Below, in pieces: positions 54,876 through 62,418 of a DNA stretch of 64,000 bases (position 1 is the first letter of the stretch; each line of letters opens with the position of its first letter). Source of the stretch: Ardenticatenales bacterium (lineage in GTDB: Bacteria; Chloroflexota; Anaerolineae; Promineifilales; Promineifilaceae); the NCBI GenBank assembly GCA_020634515.1, contig JACKBL010000003.1, forward strand, positions 310,001 through 374,000, in the 5' to 3' direction. Both the position numbers and the translations under genes were made by a program. Below the pieces are notes generated by a model. The model saw only the letters and a list, made by a program, of their open reading frames with translations. It had not been told where the DNA came from and did not search any database.

Positions 54876-55167
54876 ACTCCACTTCATCCATAATCCGGGG
54901 ACCGATGTAGGGACTGAGGGACTCCGGTGTAACCAGTTCCACTCGTCGCCCAAATATCTTCTCTAGCAGAAACGCAACGTTGATAAAGTTGTCAAACGTC
55001 TTACGTCCGCGCTCAAACTCCACCAGTATATCTACATCGCTATCACCGGTCTGTTTTTCACAAACAAATGAACCAAACAGGCCCAATCTTCTTACGCCTA
55101 ACCCTTGAAGGGTGAGACAGTATTCTTGAATAAGGGAAAAGACGTCCTCTTTCGTATGCACAGTCAT
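54856..55167 (-). CDS. MNT-domain nucleotidyltransferase antitoxin (MntA-like)
   Basis: About 103 residues from the ATG at 55167. It has G-L-F-G-S-F-V-C-E-K-Q-T-G-D-S-D-V-D-I-L-V-E-F, the G-S-x-x-x-x-x-x-x-x-S-D-x-D-x-L minimal nucleotidyltransferase motif with both Asp residues. MntA-type antitoxins AMPylate or otherwise block their HepT partner; here the partner gene is disrupted. The end overlaps the hepT start, the usual gene order. Repeat family B lies directly upstream. Confidence 0.85.
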   Translation of the reverse strand: MTVHTKEDVFSLIQEYCLTLQGLGVRRLGLFGSFVCEKQTGDSDVDILVEFERGRKTFDNFINVAFLLEKIFGRRVELVTPESLSPYIGPRIMDEVEYVPFGD

Positions 55168-55202
55168 CCCGACACCTGACTCGTAATCTGACGCAGTGAC
55201 CA

Positions 55203-55314
55203 ACTGGACACTGGCGTTTTTGGCGTGGCGGCTTCAGCCGACCCACATATGGCGTTTGATGCGGCTAAAGCCGCGACTCTGGTCACCATATGTGGATTTC
55301 GCCACACTCCAGTC
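55203..55314. repeat. Repeat family B, copy 1
   Basis: Starts ACTGGACACTGGCG, ends CGCCACACTCCAGT. Inner arms include GGCGGCTTCAGCCG / GCGGCTAAAGCCGC and CACATATGG / CCATATGTG. It is a nearly full-length palindrome located 35 bases upstream of the MntA start. The second copy is at 58397-58511. Confidence 0.65.
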
Positions 55315-55474
55315 AATCTATTTTCCCCGGAATTCTCAATTTTCCATCCTGGCCTATGACACCTCTGACTGATTGCCGCACTGCTCACGCTCCTTTACAG
55401 TAAAAGGCAACCTCGCTCCCCCATGTTCGGGCAAATGCCAGTTTGATTGTAGTCGTTTTCAGAAGACGGGTCAA

Positions 55475-56098
55475 TCACGAAGGGAGACGCCAGATCATGG
55501 ACTGGAAGTGGTGGTCCTCTACGTCTTCCAGTTGGATGGCGCGGAAGGAAACGAGGTCGAAAAAGGGGCTGACGGCCTGCTGGATTTGCGCGTCGAGGTA
55601 GAAGGAGAAGTACCGTCGCGGTTCGCGCGGATCGTCAGGCCAGACGCCTTCGTGTTCCTTGCCACCATAGGCGCCGAAGAAAAAGAGGCCGCCGGGTCGC
55701 AGGACGCGCTGTATCTGCGCTAAAACCTGGGGCAGGTCCGCTTTGGGGACGTGCAGCAGGCAGTTGAGGGCGTAGACGGCGTCGAAGGTGGCGGGGGGAA
55801 AGTCGAGGTGGTAGAAGTCCATGATGTGCGCGGTGAGGTTTTTATGCCGGCATAACGCCACCATCTCCGCCGACAAATCCGTACAAACCACCTCCAGCCC
55901 CTGCCGCTGAAAAAACAACCCATCCCGGCCCGGTCCCGCGCCAATCTCCAAGAGCCGCCGCATTCCCTCCGCCCGCAACAGCGCCAGAAAACGCCCCCTT
56001 TCCGCCGCCTTCCAGTCCGCAATCCCCCGCCCGTCCCGCTCCGCCGCCGTCTGGTCATAATACAGTTGCAAATTCCGCTTCACGTGGTCATCAAACAT
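55475..56098 (-). CDS. Class I SAM-dependent methyltransferase
   Basis: 207 residues. Motif I is L-L-E-I-G-A-G-P-G-R-D-G, followed by C-T-D-L-S-A-E-M, F-D-A-V-Y-A-L-N-C-L-L-H-V-P, and R-V-L-R-P-G-G-L-F-F-F-G, the Methyltransf_11/25 pattern. The substrate is unknown. The ribosome-binding site AGGAG lies inside a hairpin repeat (56099-56132) abutting the ATG. It stands between MntA and the GH57 gene in the same direction. Confidence 0.85.
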   Translation of the reverse strand: MFDDHVKRNLQLYYDQTAAERDGRGIADWKAAERGRFLALLRAEGMRRLLEIGAGPGRDGLFFQRQGLEVVCTDLSAEMVALCRHKNLTAHIMDFYHLDFPPATFDAVYALNCLLHVPKADLPQVLAQIQRVLRPGGLFFFGAYGGKEHEGVWPDDPREPRRYFSFYLDAQIQQAVSPFFDLVSFRAIQLEDVEDHHFQSMIWRLPS

Positions 56099-56132
56099 AG
56101 AAGTTCAACTCCTGCGCAGAAGTTGAACTTCT
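56099..56132. repeat. Hairpin repeat copy 2, carrying the methyltransferase ribosome-binding site
   Basis: AGAAGTTCAACT (56099-56110) pairs with AGTTGAACTTCT (56121-56132). In the minus strand the AGGAG Shine-Dalgarno sits at the loop and stem edge, and the stem ends at the ATG (56096-56098). Folding might control translation. Confidence 0.6.
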
Positions 56133-56204
56133 GGCGAAAGGTAATTGACGGATGGTCATTAACGTCTCACGGCCAGGAAAACGGGCAATCCGGTACGAAA
56201 GAGG

Positions 56205-58376
56205 TCACTCCGCTACACCCAAAGTGAAACGAAGTTCGACCTCCCAGGCCTCGCCGGGAGCCAGGGAAAGGGGCCAGTGGGTGAGGATGCTGGTTCCCTG
56301 GTAATTGGCCTCATAGCCGGCCTCGGAGTTGGTGACGCTCTCAAATGGGAAGAACCAGACGGATGCCGGCAGCGACAGACTAAGGTCCACGCGGCTGCGC
56401 ACGGTAATAATGTCGCTGACGAGGGAGAAGGCGGTGATGTCGCTGGCCGTTCCCGATTGGCCCGGATAGCGGCGCGCGCCTGCCTCGTCTTCCAATCCCA
56501 GGAAATAGGTGAGCGGATCCTGCCCCCCTTCCAGACCCCAGTTGTTTTCCACGCCGAAGCGACAGTGCAGCGGCCCGTCGCCCTCGTTGCGCAGGTGATA
56601 GCGCACGCGCAGGGTGTGACCATCCACCTCCAGGCGCACCGCTTTGCGCAGGGCGACCGGGATATTGTTCACGCGCCCCTGGCGAGTCAGCACAGCCGTG
56701 AGACCGTCGGCGTCCCCTTGTACGTCCACGGCGTAGGGATTCTGGAGGTAGTCGCCCCATTCGCGGGCACGCGCGGCGGCAAAATCAGGCAAAGCGGCAT
56801 CCGGCGGGAGGAAATGGTCTTGCAGTGCGCCACGCCGATACCCATCGTAGAACAGTTTTCGCTCCAGCCCCAGTTCCTTCACCAGCACGCCGCGCTCATG
56901 CACGTTGGTGAGCGCTTCGCCATTGGCCGGTTTGAGGTGGATGCGGCCTTCGGCGGCGGCGGCGCGGATTTCGTCATGATACCATTCGGGGTAGCGGGAA
57001 ATGGTGTTGAGCAAGTTGTAGGGCGCGTCGCGCCAGTCCCATTCGACGAGCGCGCCGCCGTGGAGCAGATCGAAGCAAAGCCATTGGCGTTCGTTGGTGA
57101 GGATGAGTTCGTCCGCGCCATCCCGGTTGAAGTCCGTTTTCACCCAGTGGACCCAGCCGGAGCCGTAGGCTTCCTTGTCCGCCAGGGTTTCGGCGGTGAT
57201 CAGGTTGCGGTAGTTGATGCCGCGGATGTGGAAGAGGTAGATGCCGCCAAAAAGGCCGTGCCAGTAGCCGCAGTTGCACTGGGCGGCCCAGAGGGCTTCC
57301 AGGGCGCGTTCTTTCGCTTTGCCTGGGGGCATGGCGTTGACTTTGTGGCTGACCCAGAGGGCTTTTTTGTGCATCTGGTTGACTTCGGCGTATTTTGCCA
57401 TGAAGCCGCGCCAGAGGCCGCCCTTGAGGAAGCGGAGGATGTCGTCCCGTCCGGCTGCCTGGAGTTCGTGTTTGACGCGGGTGATGCCGGCACTCATCTC
57501 CGCCGGCAGCGCCCATTCCGTCATCTCATCATACGAAGCCGCCGTCATGTACACCGCCCCCAGCGCCGACCGGGTCGCGGCAAACTCCCCCGGCGGAATC
57601 GTCTCCAACCAGTCGCCGTTTTCCTCCAGGGCGGCAAAGAAATCATCGACCCACCCATTGGTCCAGCAGTGGGCATACGTGCCCGGCCAGAGGCCAAACT
57701 TCTCCCCGTCGTCACCCATCACGGCAACTCTGGCGCTGTTGCGGTAGAGGTCGGGCAAGATGTCGCTGTCGGCGACGTGGCGCAGCCAGGTGATCACCTC
57801 CGACACGGGCGACCAGGGAACGGTGTAGCGCAGGTGTTTGGCGCTGGCGAACACTTTCAGGGGATGCCCCTGCTCCTCGGTGACGTAGTAGCCGAACATT
57901 TCGTCGTCGGTTTTGCCGGCATATCGCAAATGCGTATCGTCCACAATAATAAACTGCACCCCCGCCTCATGCAGCGGCTTCGGCAGGTGGGGTTCCCACA
58001 CCCGCTCCGCCAGCCACGCCCCCGTCGCCTCGTAACCAAAATGCTCCTGCACCGCGTCCGTCAACTTGCGCAACTGGTTATGCTTATCATTGTCCGGCAG
58101 CGACACCAGGATCGGCTCATAGTAACCACCCGTCATCATCTCCACCTGCCCCGCCGCCGCCAGCGCCGCCAGCCGCGCCACGTATTCCGGGTGGGCTTGC
58201 AACAGCCAATCCAACAGCGGCCCGGTATTATGCACCGCCAGGCGCACGCCCGGATGCCGTTCCAGCGCCTCCAGCATGGGCAAATAGGCTTTTTGGTAGG
58301 CCTCTTCAAATACCCAATCGAAGTTGCCGACGGGTTGGTGATTGTGCAAGGCCAGAGCCAGGTAAAGTTTTGTCAT
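56205..58376 (-). CDS. Glycoside hydrolase family 57, amylase/4-alpha-glucanotransferase-like
   Basis: 723 residues. It starts L-Y-L-A-L-A-L-H-N-H-Q-P-V-G-N-F (region 1). W-L-A-E-R-V-W-E-P contains the catalytic nucleophile Glu, V-M-G-D-D-G-E-K-F-G contains the catalytic acid Asp, and M-T-G-G-Y-Y-E-P-I is GH57 region 2. A C-terminal beta domain (about residues 410-720) resembles the DUF1925/1926 region of 4-alpha-glucanotransferases. The probable role is glucan processing, working with glycogen synthase next door. Repeat family B copy 2 is just upstream. The exact activity (amylase or transferase) cannot be decided from sequence alone. Confidence 0.88.
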   Translation of the reverse strand: MTKLYLALALHNHQPVGNFDWVFEEAYQKAYLPMLEALERHPGVRLAVHNTGPLLDWLLQAHPEYVARLAALAAAGQVEMMTGGYYEPILVSLPDNDKHNQLRKLTDAVQEHFGYEATGAWLAERVWEPHLPKPLHEAGVQFIIVDDTHLRYAGKTDDEMFGYYVTEEQGHPLKVFASAKHLRYTVPWSPVSEVITWLRHVADSDILPDLYRNSARVAVMGDDGEKFGLWPGTYAHCWTNGWVDDFFAALEENGDWLETIPPGEFAATRSALGAVYMTAASYDEMTEWALPAEMSAGITRVKHELQAAGRDDILRFLKGGLWRGFMAKYAEVNQMHKKALWVSHKVNAMPPGKAKERALEALWAAQCNCGYWHGLFGGIYLFHIRGINYRNLITAETLADKEAYGSGWVHWVKTDFNRDGADELILTNERQWLCFDLLHGGALVEWDWRDAPYNLLNTISRYPEWYHDEIRAAAAEGRIHLKPANGEALTNVHERGVLVKELGLERKLFYDGYRRGALQDHFLPPDAALPDFAAARAREWGDYLQNPYAVDVQGDADGLTAVLTRQGRVNNIPVALRKAVRLEVDGHTLRVRYHLRNEGDGPLHCRFGVENNWGLEGGQDPLTYFLGLEDEAGARRYPGQSGTASDITAFSLVSDIITVRSRVDLSLSLPASVWFFPFESVTNSEAGYEANYQGTSILTHWPLSLAPGEAWEVELRFTLGVAE

Positions 58377-58396
58377 GGCGTTCTCCGTTTAATATG

Positions 58397-58511
58397 AGAC
58401 TGGACTCTGGCGTTTTTGGCGTGGAGGCTTCAACCGGTCCACATAGGGGAGTTGACCCGGCTAAAGCCTCGACTCCGATCATCCTATATGGAATTCGCCA
58501 AACTCCAGTCT
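58397..58511. repeat. Repeat family B, copy 2
   Basis: AGACTGGACTCTGGCG start and CGCCAAACTCCAGTCT end, with the same inner layout as copy 1 (GGAGGCTTCAACCGG / CCGGCTAAAGCCTC). It lies between glgA and the GH57 gene, 20 bases before the GH57 ATG. Confidence 0.65.
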
Positions 58512-58541
58512 GAGTCTACGACGTGTCAGAGCAGTTGGCCG

Positions 58542-59972
58542 TTATTTAGCCAGCCACTCGAATAGCTGCTGGTAGCTGCGAGCGAAGCGGTCCCAGGAAA
58601 AGTCGGTGTTCATGCCGTTGGCCTGGATATATCCCCAGCTCTCTTTGTCGCGGTAGTAGACGTACATGGCCCGCTGCATGGCGTGCCACAGGGCGTAGCT
58701 GTCCATGGGGTAGAAGAGGAAGCCGGTGTGCCCTTCGCTGACGGTGTCCACCAGGCCGCCGGTGGCGCGCACGACGGGGACGCTGCCGTAGCGCATGGCG
58801 ATCATCTGCCCCAGGCCGCACGGTTCAAAACGAGAGGGCATGAGGAACATGTCGCTGCCGGCATAAATCTGAGGCGCCAACCCCGCATTATACGCCAACA
58901 CCGCCGTCATGTGTTCTTTGTGATAATGCGCCAGATTACGGAACATATCCTCATATTCCGCCGCGCCCGTGCCCAAAACCACGAACTGCGCTTCGCCCGC
59001 CATGCCGTTGAGCAGCAAATGCAGCGCGTGCCCTAAAATATCCAACCCCTTCTGGAAGTCGAGGCGGGAGACCATCGCCAGCAGCGGCACATCGTCCCGC
59101 TGCGGCAGCCCCATGAACTGCTGCAAAGCGCGCTTGTTTTGCGCTTTCGCCGCCAGATTTTGCGCGTCGTAATGGAACTTGATGCGATCGTCCGTGGCCG
59201 GGTCCCACACATCCGTGTCGATGCCGTTGAGGATGCCGTGCAAATCTTGCTGGCGGTGACGCAGCAGGCCATCCAAGTGCGCCCCCCCGTCGGGCGTCAT
59301 GATCTCGCGCGCGTAGGAGGGGCTGACGGTGTTGATCATGGTGGCGTGGAAGATGCCGCGCGCCATGAAGTTGACTTCGCCATAACGCTCCTCGAGCAGG
59401 GAGTGGGTCTGGATGCCCAGGTAGTCGAAGATGTTCCAACTGGTGAGGCCCTGGTGCGCCAGGTTATGGATGGTGAAGAGGGAAGGGATGCCGCGGAAGA
59501 ATTCGTAGACCTGCCCGGAGGTTGCCAGCCAGGTGATGGCCGGGGCAGCGTGCCAGTCGTGGGCGTGCAACACGTCGGGCCGCCAACCGAGGACGGCGGC
59601 CAGGTCGAGGGCGGCGCGGCTGAAAAAGGCGAAGCGGTAGGGGTCGTCCCAGTAGCCGTAGATGTTGGGCCGATTGTAGAGGTTGCGTTCGGCGATGAAG
59701 TAGACGGGCACGTCGCTGCCGGGGAGGACGCTCTCGAAGACGCCGGCGCGCACGGAACCGCTGCCGGTGGGCACATCCAGGATGATGTCCGTGCCCTGGA
59801 CGCCGGGATAACCTGCTTCGATTTTGGCGTATGCCGGCATCACCACCCGCACATCATGCCCCATCTTCCGCAACGCCTTGGGCAGCGCCCCGGCCACGTC
59901 TCCCAATCCCCCCGTTTTGGCAAACGGAGCCACCTCCGCGCTAAGAAACAAAATCTTCAGTGAACGATCCAT
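58542..59972 (-). CDS. glgA: Glycogen synthase (ADP-glucose type, GT5)
   Basis: About 476 residues (start at 59972; an adjacent ATG at 59975 is equally possible, and GAAGG lies just upstream). Key features are L-F-L-S-A-E-V-A-P-F-A-K-T-G-G-L-G-D-V (the K-T-G-G-L ADP-glucose motif), H-A-H-D-W-H-A-A-P, and R-F-E-P-C-G-L-G-Q-M-I-A-M-R-Y-G-S-V-P-V-V (E-x7-E region). It elongates alpha-1,4-glucan from ADP-glucose. It is next to the GH57 gene in the same direction, forming a storage-polysaccharide pair. Branching enzyme and ADP-glucose pyrophosphorylase are not in the window. Confidence 0.94.
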   Translation of the reverse strand: MDRSLKILFLSAEVAPFAKTGGLGDVAGALPKALRKMGHDVRVVMPAYAKIEAGYPGVQGTDIILDVPTGSGSVRAGVFESVLPGSDVPVYFIAERNLYNRPNIYGYWDDPYRFAFFSRAALDLAAVLGWRPDVLHAHDWHAAPAITWLATSGQVYEFFRGIPSLFTIHNLAHQGLTSWNIFDYLGIQTHSLLEERYGEVNFMARGIFHATMINTVSPSYAREIMTPDGGAHLDGLLRHRQQDLHGILNGIDTDVWDPATDDRIKFHYDAQNLAAKAQNKRALQQFMGLPQRDDVPLLAMVSRLDFQKGLDILGHALHLLLNGMAGEAQFVVLGTGAAEYEDMFRNLAHYHKEHMTAVLAYNAGLAPQIYAGSDMFLMPSRFEPCGLGQMIAMRYGSVPVVRATGGLVDTVSEGHTGFLFYPMDSYALWHAMQRAMYVYYRDKESWGYIQANGMNTDFSWDRFARSYQQLFEWLAK

Positions 59973-60028
59973 CATGGCACCTTCTTTTACGGCAAGAGCA
60001 AACTGCGCGAGACCAAATGGTTGACTCT

Positions 60029-60122
60029 ACTGAAAAAAGGCCAAAAACCGGGTTTTTACACATGAACCACTCTGGTAATTTCGGCCGGACACTCGAAAAA
60101 CCCGGTTTTTTCAGTGAACTCA
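60029..60122. repeat. Repeat family C, copy 2
   Basis: Nearly identical to 54241-54334 (about two differences in 94). It lies upstream of glgA. The two copies are 5.8 kb apart, on either side of the MNT-to-glgA genes. Confidence 0.7.
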
Positions 60123-60266
60123 ATGGTTCGCTATGATAAACCCAATTGTGCCCGATCCGCGACCAAAAACCAACATCAACTACCTGCCGACAACCGGCAA
60201 CCGGCAACGACTGCCACGCCTTTTCACGCCAGGGCTGAATCGTGTACAATCTAAGTGGAGATTCCT

Positions 60267-61061
60267 ATGTCATTACGTCGCATGTTGCCCTTTATCCTGA
60301 TCAACGTCATTGTTTCCGCCGCCGTGATCCTGGCGATCCTGTTCTGGTGGGAGCAGAGACACCCGGCGGTGGAACCGGCAGCCGCCAGCACGCCCGCCGC
60401 CGCCGCGACCACGGTTTTTGTGCCGGCATTGCCGGCGGAAGTCAACAACGCACCACCGGAAGAAGCCACCCCCGCGCCGGAAACCAATGAAGGCCCACCC
60501 GTCTACGTCGTGCAGTCCGGCGACACGCTGGGCAAAATCGCCACCGAATTCGACGTACCCGTGGCGGACATCATGGCCGCCAATGGTCTGGACAACCCGA
60601 ACGTCATCAACGCGGGTCAGTCGCTGATCATCCCCGTCGGCGGCCTGACGACGCCCACGGCCCCGCCGCCCACCGCCGCGCCTACCCAGGCCGCGCTGCC
60701 CACGGTCACGGCGGCGTTTGTGCAGGGAGACGTTAACGTGGAGATCGTGGCCGTGATTGGTGTGGGCAGTCTCACGGATGAGGCCGTTTTTATTCGCAAC
60801 AGCGGCAGCCAGACGGTGGCGCTACAGGGCTGGACGCTCTCCGATCCGGTGGGGCGCGTTTATACGTTTGATCAGGTCACGCTTTTTGGCGGCAGTGATG
60901 AGTTAAATGCCGGCATCAGCGTCCACACCGAAGCAGGACAAGACAATTCCACCGACCTGTATTGGGGGCTGGAACAAGCAATCTGGCACATTGGTGACAC
61001 CATAACCCTGCGCAACCCGGCAGGCGTCCTGCAAGCGGAATACACCATTCCGGCCCCCTGA
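60267..61061 (+). CDS. Membrane-anchored LysM protein with lamin-tail-like domain
   Basis: About 264 residues. GGAG before the ATG at 60267 decides the start. A short N-terminus and one hydrophobic span (F-I-L-I-N-V-I-V-S-A-A-V-I-L-A-I-L-F) are followed by a proline/alanine linker. LysM (Y-V-V-Q-S-G-D-T-L-G-K-I-A-T-E-F-D-V ... M-A-A-N-G-L-D-N-P-N-V-I-N-A-G-Q-S-L-I-I-P) binds peptidoglycan or glycans. The C-terminal part (E-A-V-F-I-R-N-S-G-S-Q-T-V-A-L-Q-G-W-T-L-S-D) is a lamin-tail-like beta domain. The protein is probably anchored with the LysM outside the cell. Its role in cell-wall attachment is inferred. Confidence 0.85.
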   Translation: MSLRRMLPFILINVIVSAAVILAILFWWEQRHPAVEPAAASTPAAAATTVFVPALPAEVNNAPPEEATPAPETNEGPPVYVVQSGDTLGKIATEFDVPVADIMAANGLDNPNVINAGQSLIIPVGGLTTPTAPPPTAAPTQAALPTVTAAFVQGDVNVEIVAVIGVGSLTDEAVFIRNSGSQTVALQGWTLSDPVGRVYTFDQVTLFGGSDELNAGISVHTEAGQDNSTDLYWGLEQAIWHIGDTITLRNPAGVLQAEYTIPAP

Positions 61062-61159
61062 AAGTAGTTGAAGCAGAAACCCCAAAGGTGCGACGCACCT
61101 GTAATCGACATTGCGGGGCAAGCGCGTCGCACCTGCCACTGTGAGCAATGGAGGTTGTC

Positions 61160-61384
61160 ATGCGTGCACTTATCGATCCCCGGGGCGAAGCATTCGCTTA
61201 TTTACGCGGAAACACCCTGTACACCCTCGAAGGCGAGCCGACCGGACGCATCGAAGGGAAATTCGTGCTAGACCTGGGAGGCAAGCCCATCTGGCGCATC
61301 GCGGGTGATGGCGTCTATACCATCTCCGGCGACCGTCATATCGGCTACTTCGGCAGCGAAATGCCCGAAGAGTACGACTATTAA
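61160..61384 (+). CDS. Small repeat protein (possible 4-fold beta-flower type)
   Basis: 74 residues from the ATG at 61160, with GGAGG five bases upstream. It consists of repeated short units such as R-G-N-T-L-Y-T-L-E-G, G-G-K-P-I-W-R-I-A-G-D-G-V-Y-T-I-S-G-D, each about 15-20 residues, typical of a small beta-propeller-like 4-fold symmetric fold. It ends E-M-P-E-E-Y-D-Y. Function unknown. A strong terminator follows at 61396. It is downstream of the LysM gene but with its own ribosome-binding site. Confidence 0.65.
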   Translation: MRALIDPRGEAFAYLRGNTLYTLEGEPTGRIEGKFVLDLGGKPIWRIAGDGVYTISGDRHIGYFGSEMPEEYDY

Positions 61385-61395
61385 CCGCACGGCCC

Positions 61396-61429
61396 AAAAA
61401 ACCCGATTTTTGACAGAATCGGGTTTTTT
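61396..61429 (+). terminator. Rho-independent terminator after the small repeat protein
   Basis: 13-bp stem AAAAAACCCGATT (61396-61408) with AATCGGGTTTTTT (61417-61429), ending in six T. It also works on the minus strand because the arm begins with six A. Confidence 0.8.
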
Positions 61430-61523
61430 CCGAATCGACAATCAGGATTGCGCGGAGTCTTGTGTCATCCGCGAGCAGGCGGTGTTGCCAATACCGCCAA
61501 CTGTCAACTTTTTTCAGGCGCGT

Positions 61524-61618
61524 GTAACTACTAAGCCAGATTGGACCAATTTGCTCTGGTGAAAATCGCCATTGAAAGCGTGAAATTGGTCCAATCTCCA
61601 GAGAGCGTTAGTAGTTAC
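61524..61618. repeat. Palindromic repeat family A, copy 5 (with 21-base insertion)
   Basis: GTAACTACTAA start and TTAGTAGTTAC end. The core pair AGATTGGACCAATTT and AAATTGGTCCAATCT is separated by an extra ATCGCCATTGAAAGCGTG segment. Confidence 0.7.
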
Positions 61619-61670
61619 AGGCGCGTTAGAAAGCCGCCCGACGAGGTCTTTTCATAAGGAGGAAAAACCG

Positions 61671-62351
61671 ATGAAGCATTGGCGTATTTTAGTTGGCGTA
61701 TTCGGGGCAATGGTGTTGCTCCTTGTGGCCTTGACAACCACATTTGCTCAATCTTTCGCCGAAAAAATCAACGGAGCGGGAGGATTTGCCCTCATCTACA
61801 CGCCTGGACAGGGCATTGGCATCGCCACCAACCTGTACAGCGATGGGACCAATTTTGGCGTTGGCACATCAAGCCCCACCGCCAATCTCCATGTGTTGAA
61901 TAGCGCCTCAGATGTGCGCCTGCTGCTCCAAAGCAGCGGTCCCCCTCTCAGCGGGTCAGCTCAATACGTTGCCGATGCGGCCGCGGGCCAACCAGCCGGT
62001 CTCATTCTGCGCGAAGGGGGTACGAGCCATTGGAACATCTACAACCAAACCCAGGGCGATCTGCGGATTTTTAGCTATCAGTTTGGCAATGGGGCCGACG
62101 TCTTTTCCATTAAACCGGCAGGCAATGTGGGCATCGGCACCACAAACCCGCTTTCCCGGTTGGCCGTTAGCGGACTCCCAAATTCGGCCCCAGATGGCTC
62201 TGGTTTCGGCGGCCTATTGTGCATCACCAACAACGGCAACATCTTCCGCTGCGGCGCGACGCGAGAAGTGGAAGCGATGCAGCAAACAATGCTGGATATG
62301 GAAGCGCGCATTGAGGCGTTAGAGGCTGCGTTGCTACCGGAATCCGAATAA
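61671..62351 (+). CDS. Secreted protein with tail-fibre-like repeats and C-terminal coiled coil
   Basis: 226 residues. AAGGAGG precedes the ATG. The signal peptide (L-V-G-V-F-G-A-M-V-L-L-L-V-A-L-T) is followed by G-V-G-T-S-S-P-T-A-N-L-H-V and N-V-G-I-G-T-T-N-P-L-S-R-L-A-V, motifs common in phage tail-fibre and intramolecular-chaperone-associated proteins. The C-terminus (V-E-A-M-Q-Q-T-M-L-D-M-E-A-R-I-E-A-L-E-A-A) is a heptad coiled coil, probably trimeric. An extracellular structural or adhesive role is likely. A terminator follows at 62365. Confidence 0.75.
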   Translation: MKHWRILVGVFGAMVLLLVALTTTFAQSFAEKINGAGGFALIYTPGQGIGIATNLYSDGTNFGVGTSSPTANLHVLNSASDVRLLLQSSGPPLSGSAQYVADAAAGQPAGLILREGGTSHWNIYNQTQGDLRIFSYQFGNGADVFSIKPAGNVGIGTTNPLSRLAVSGLPNSAPDGSGFGGLLCITNNGNIFRCGATREVEAMQQTMLDMEARIEALEAALLPESE

Positions 62352-62364
62352 TCCCGTAGCCAGC

Positions 62365-62396
62365 AAAGCCCGATTTTTGACAAAAATCGGGCTTTT
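62365..62396 (+). terminator. Rho-independent terminator after the secreted protein
   Basis: 14-bp stem AAAGCCCGATTTTT (62365-62378) with 62382-62395, a 3-base loop and a short T run. It lies 20 bases before the nfo ATG. Confidence 0.75.
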
Positions 62397-62418
62397 GACA
62401 AGACAAGAGGAGTTCTTC

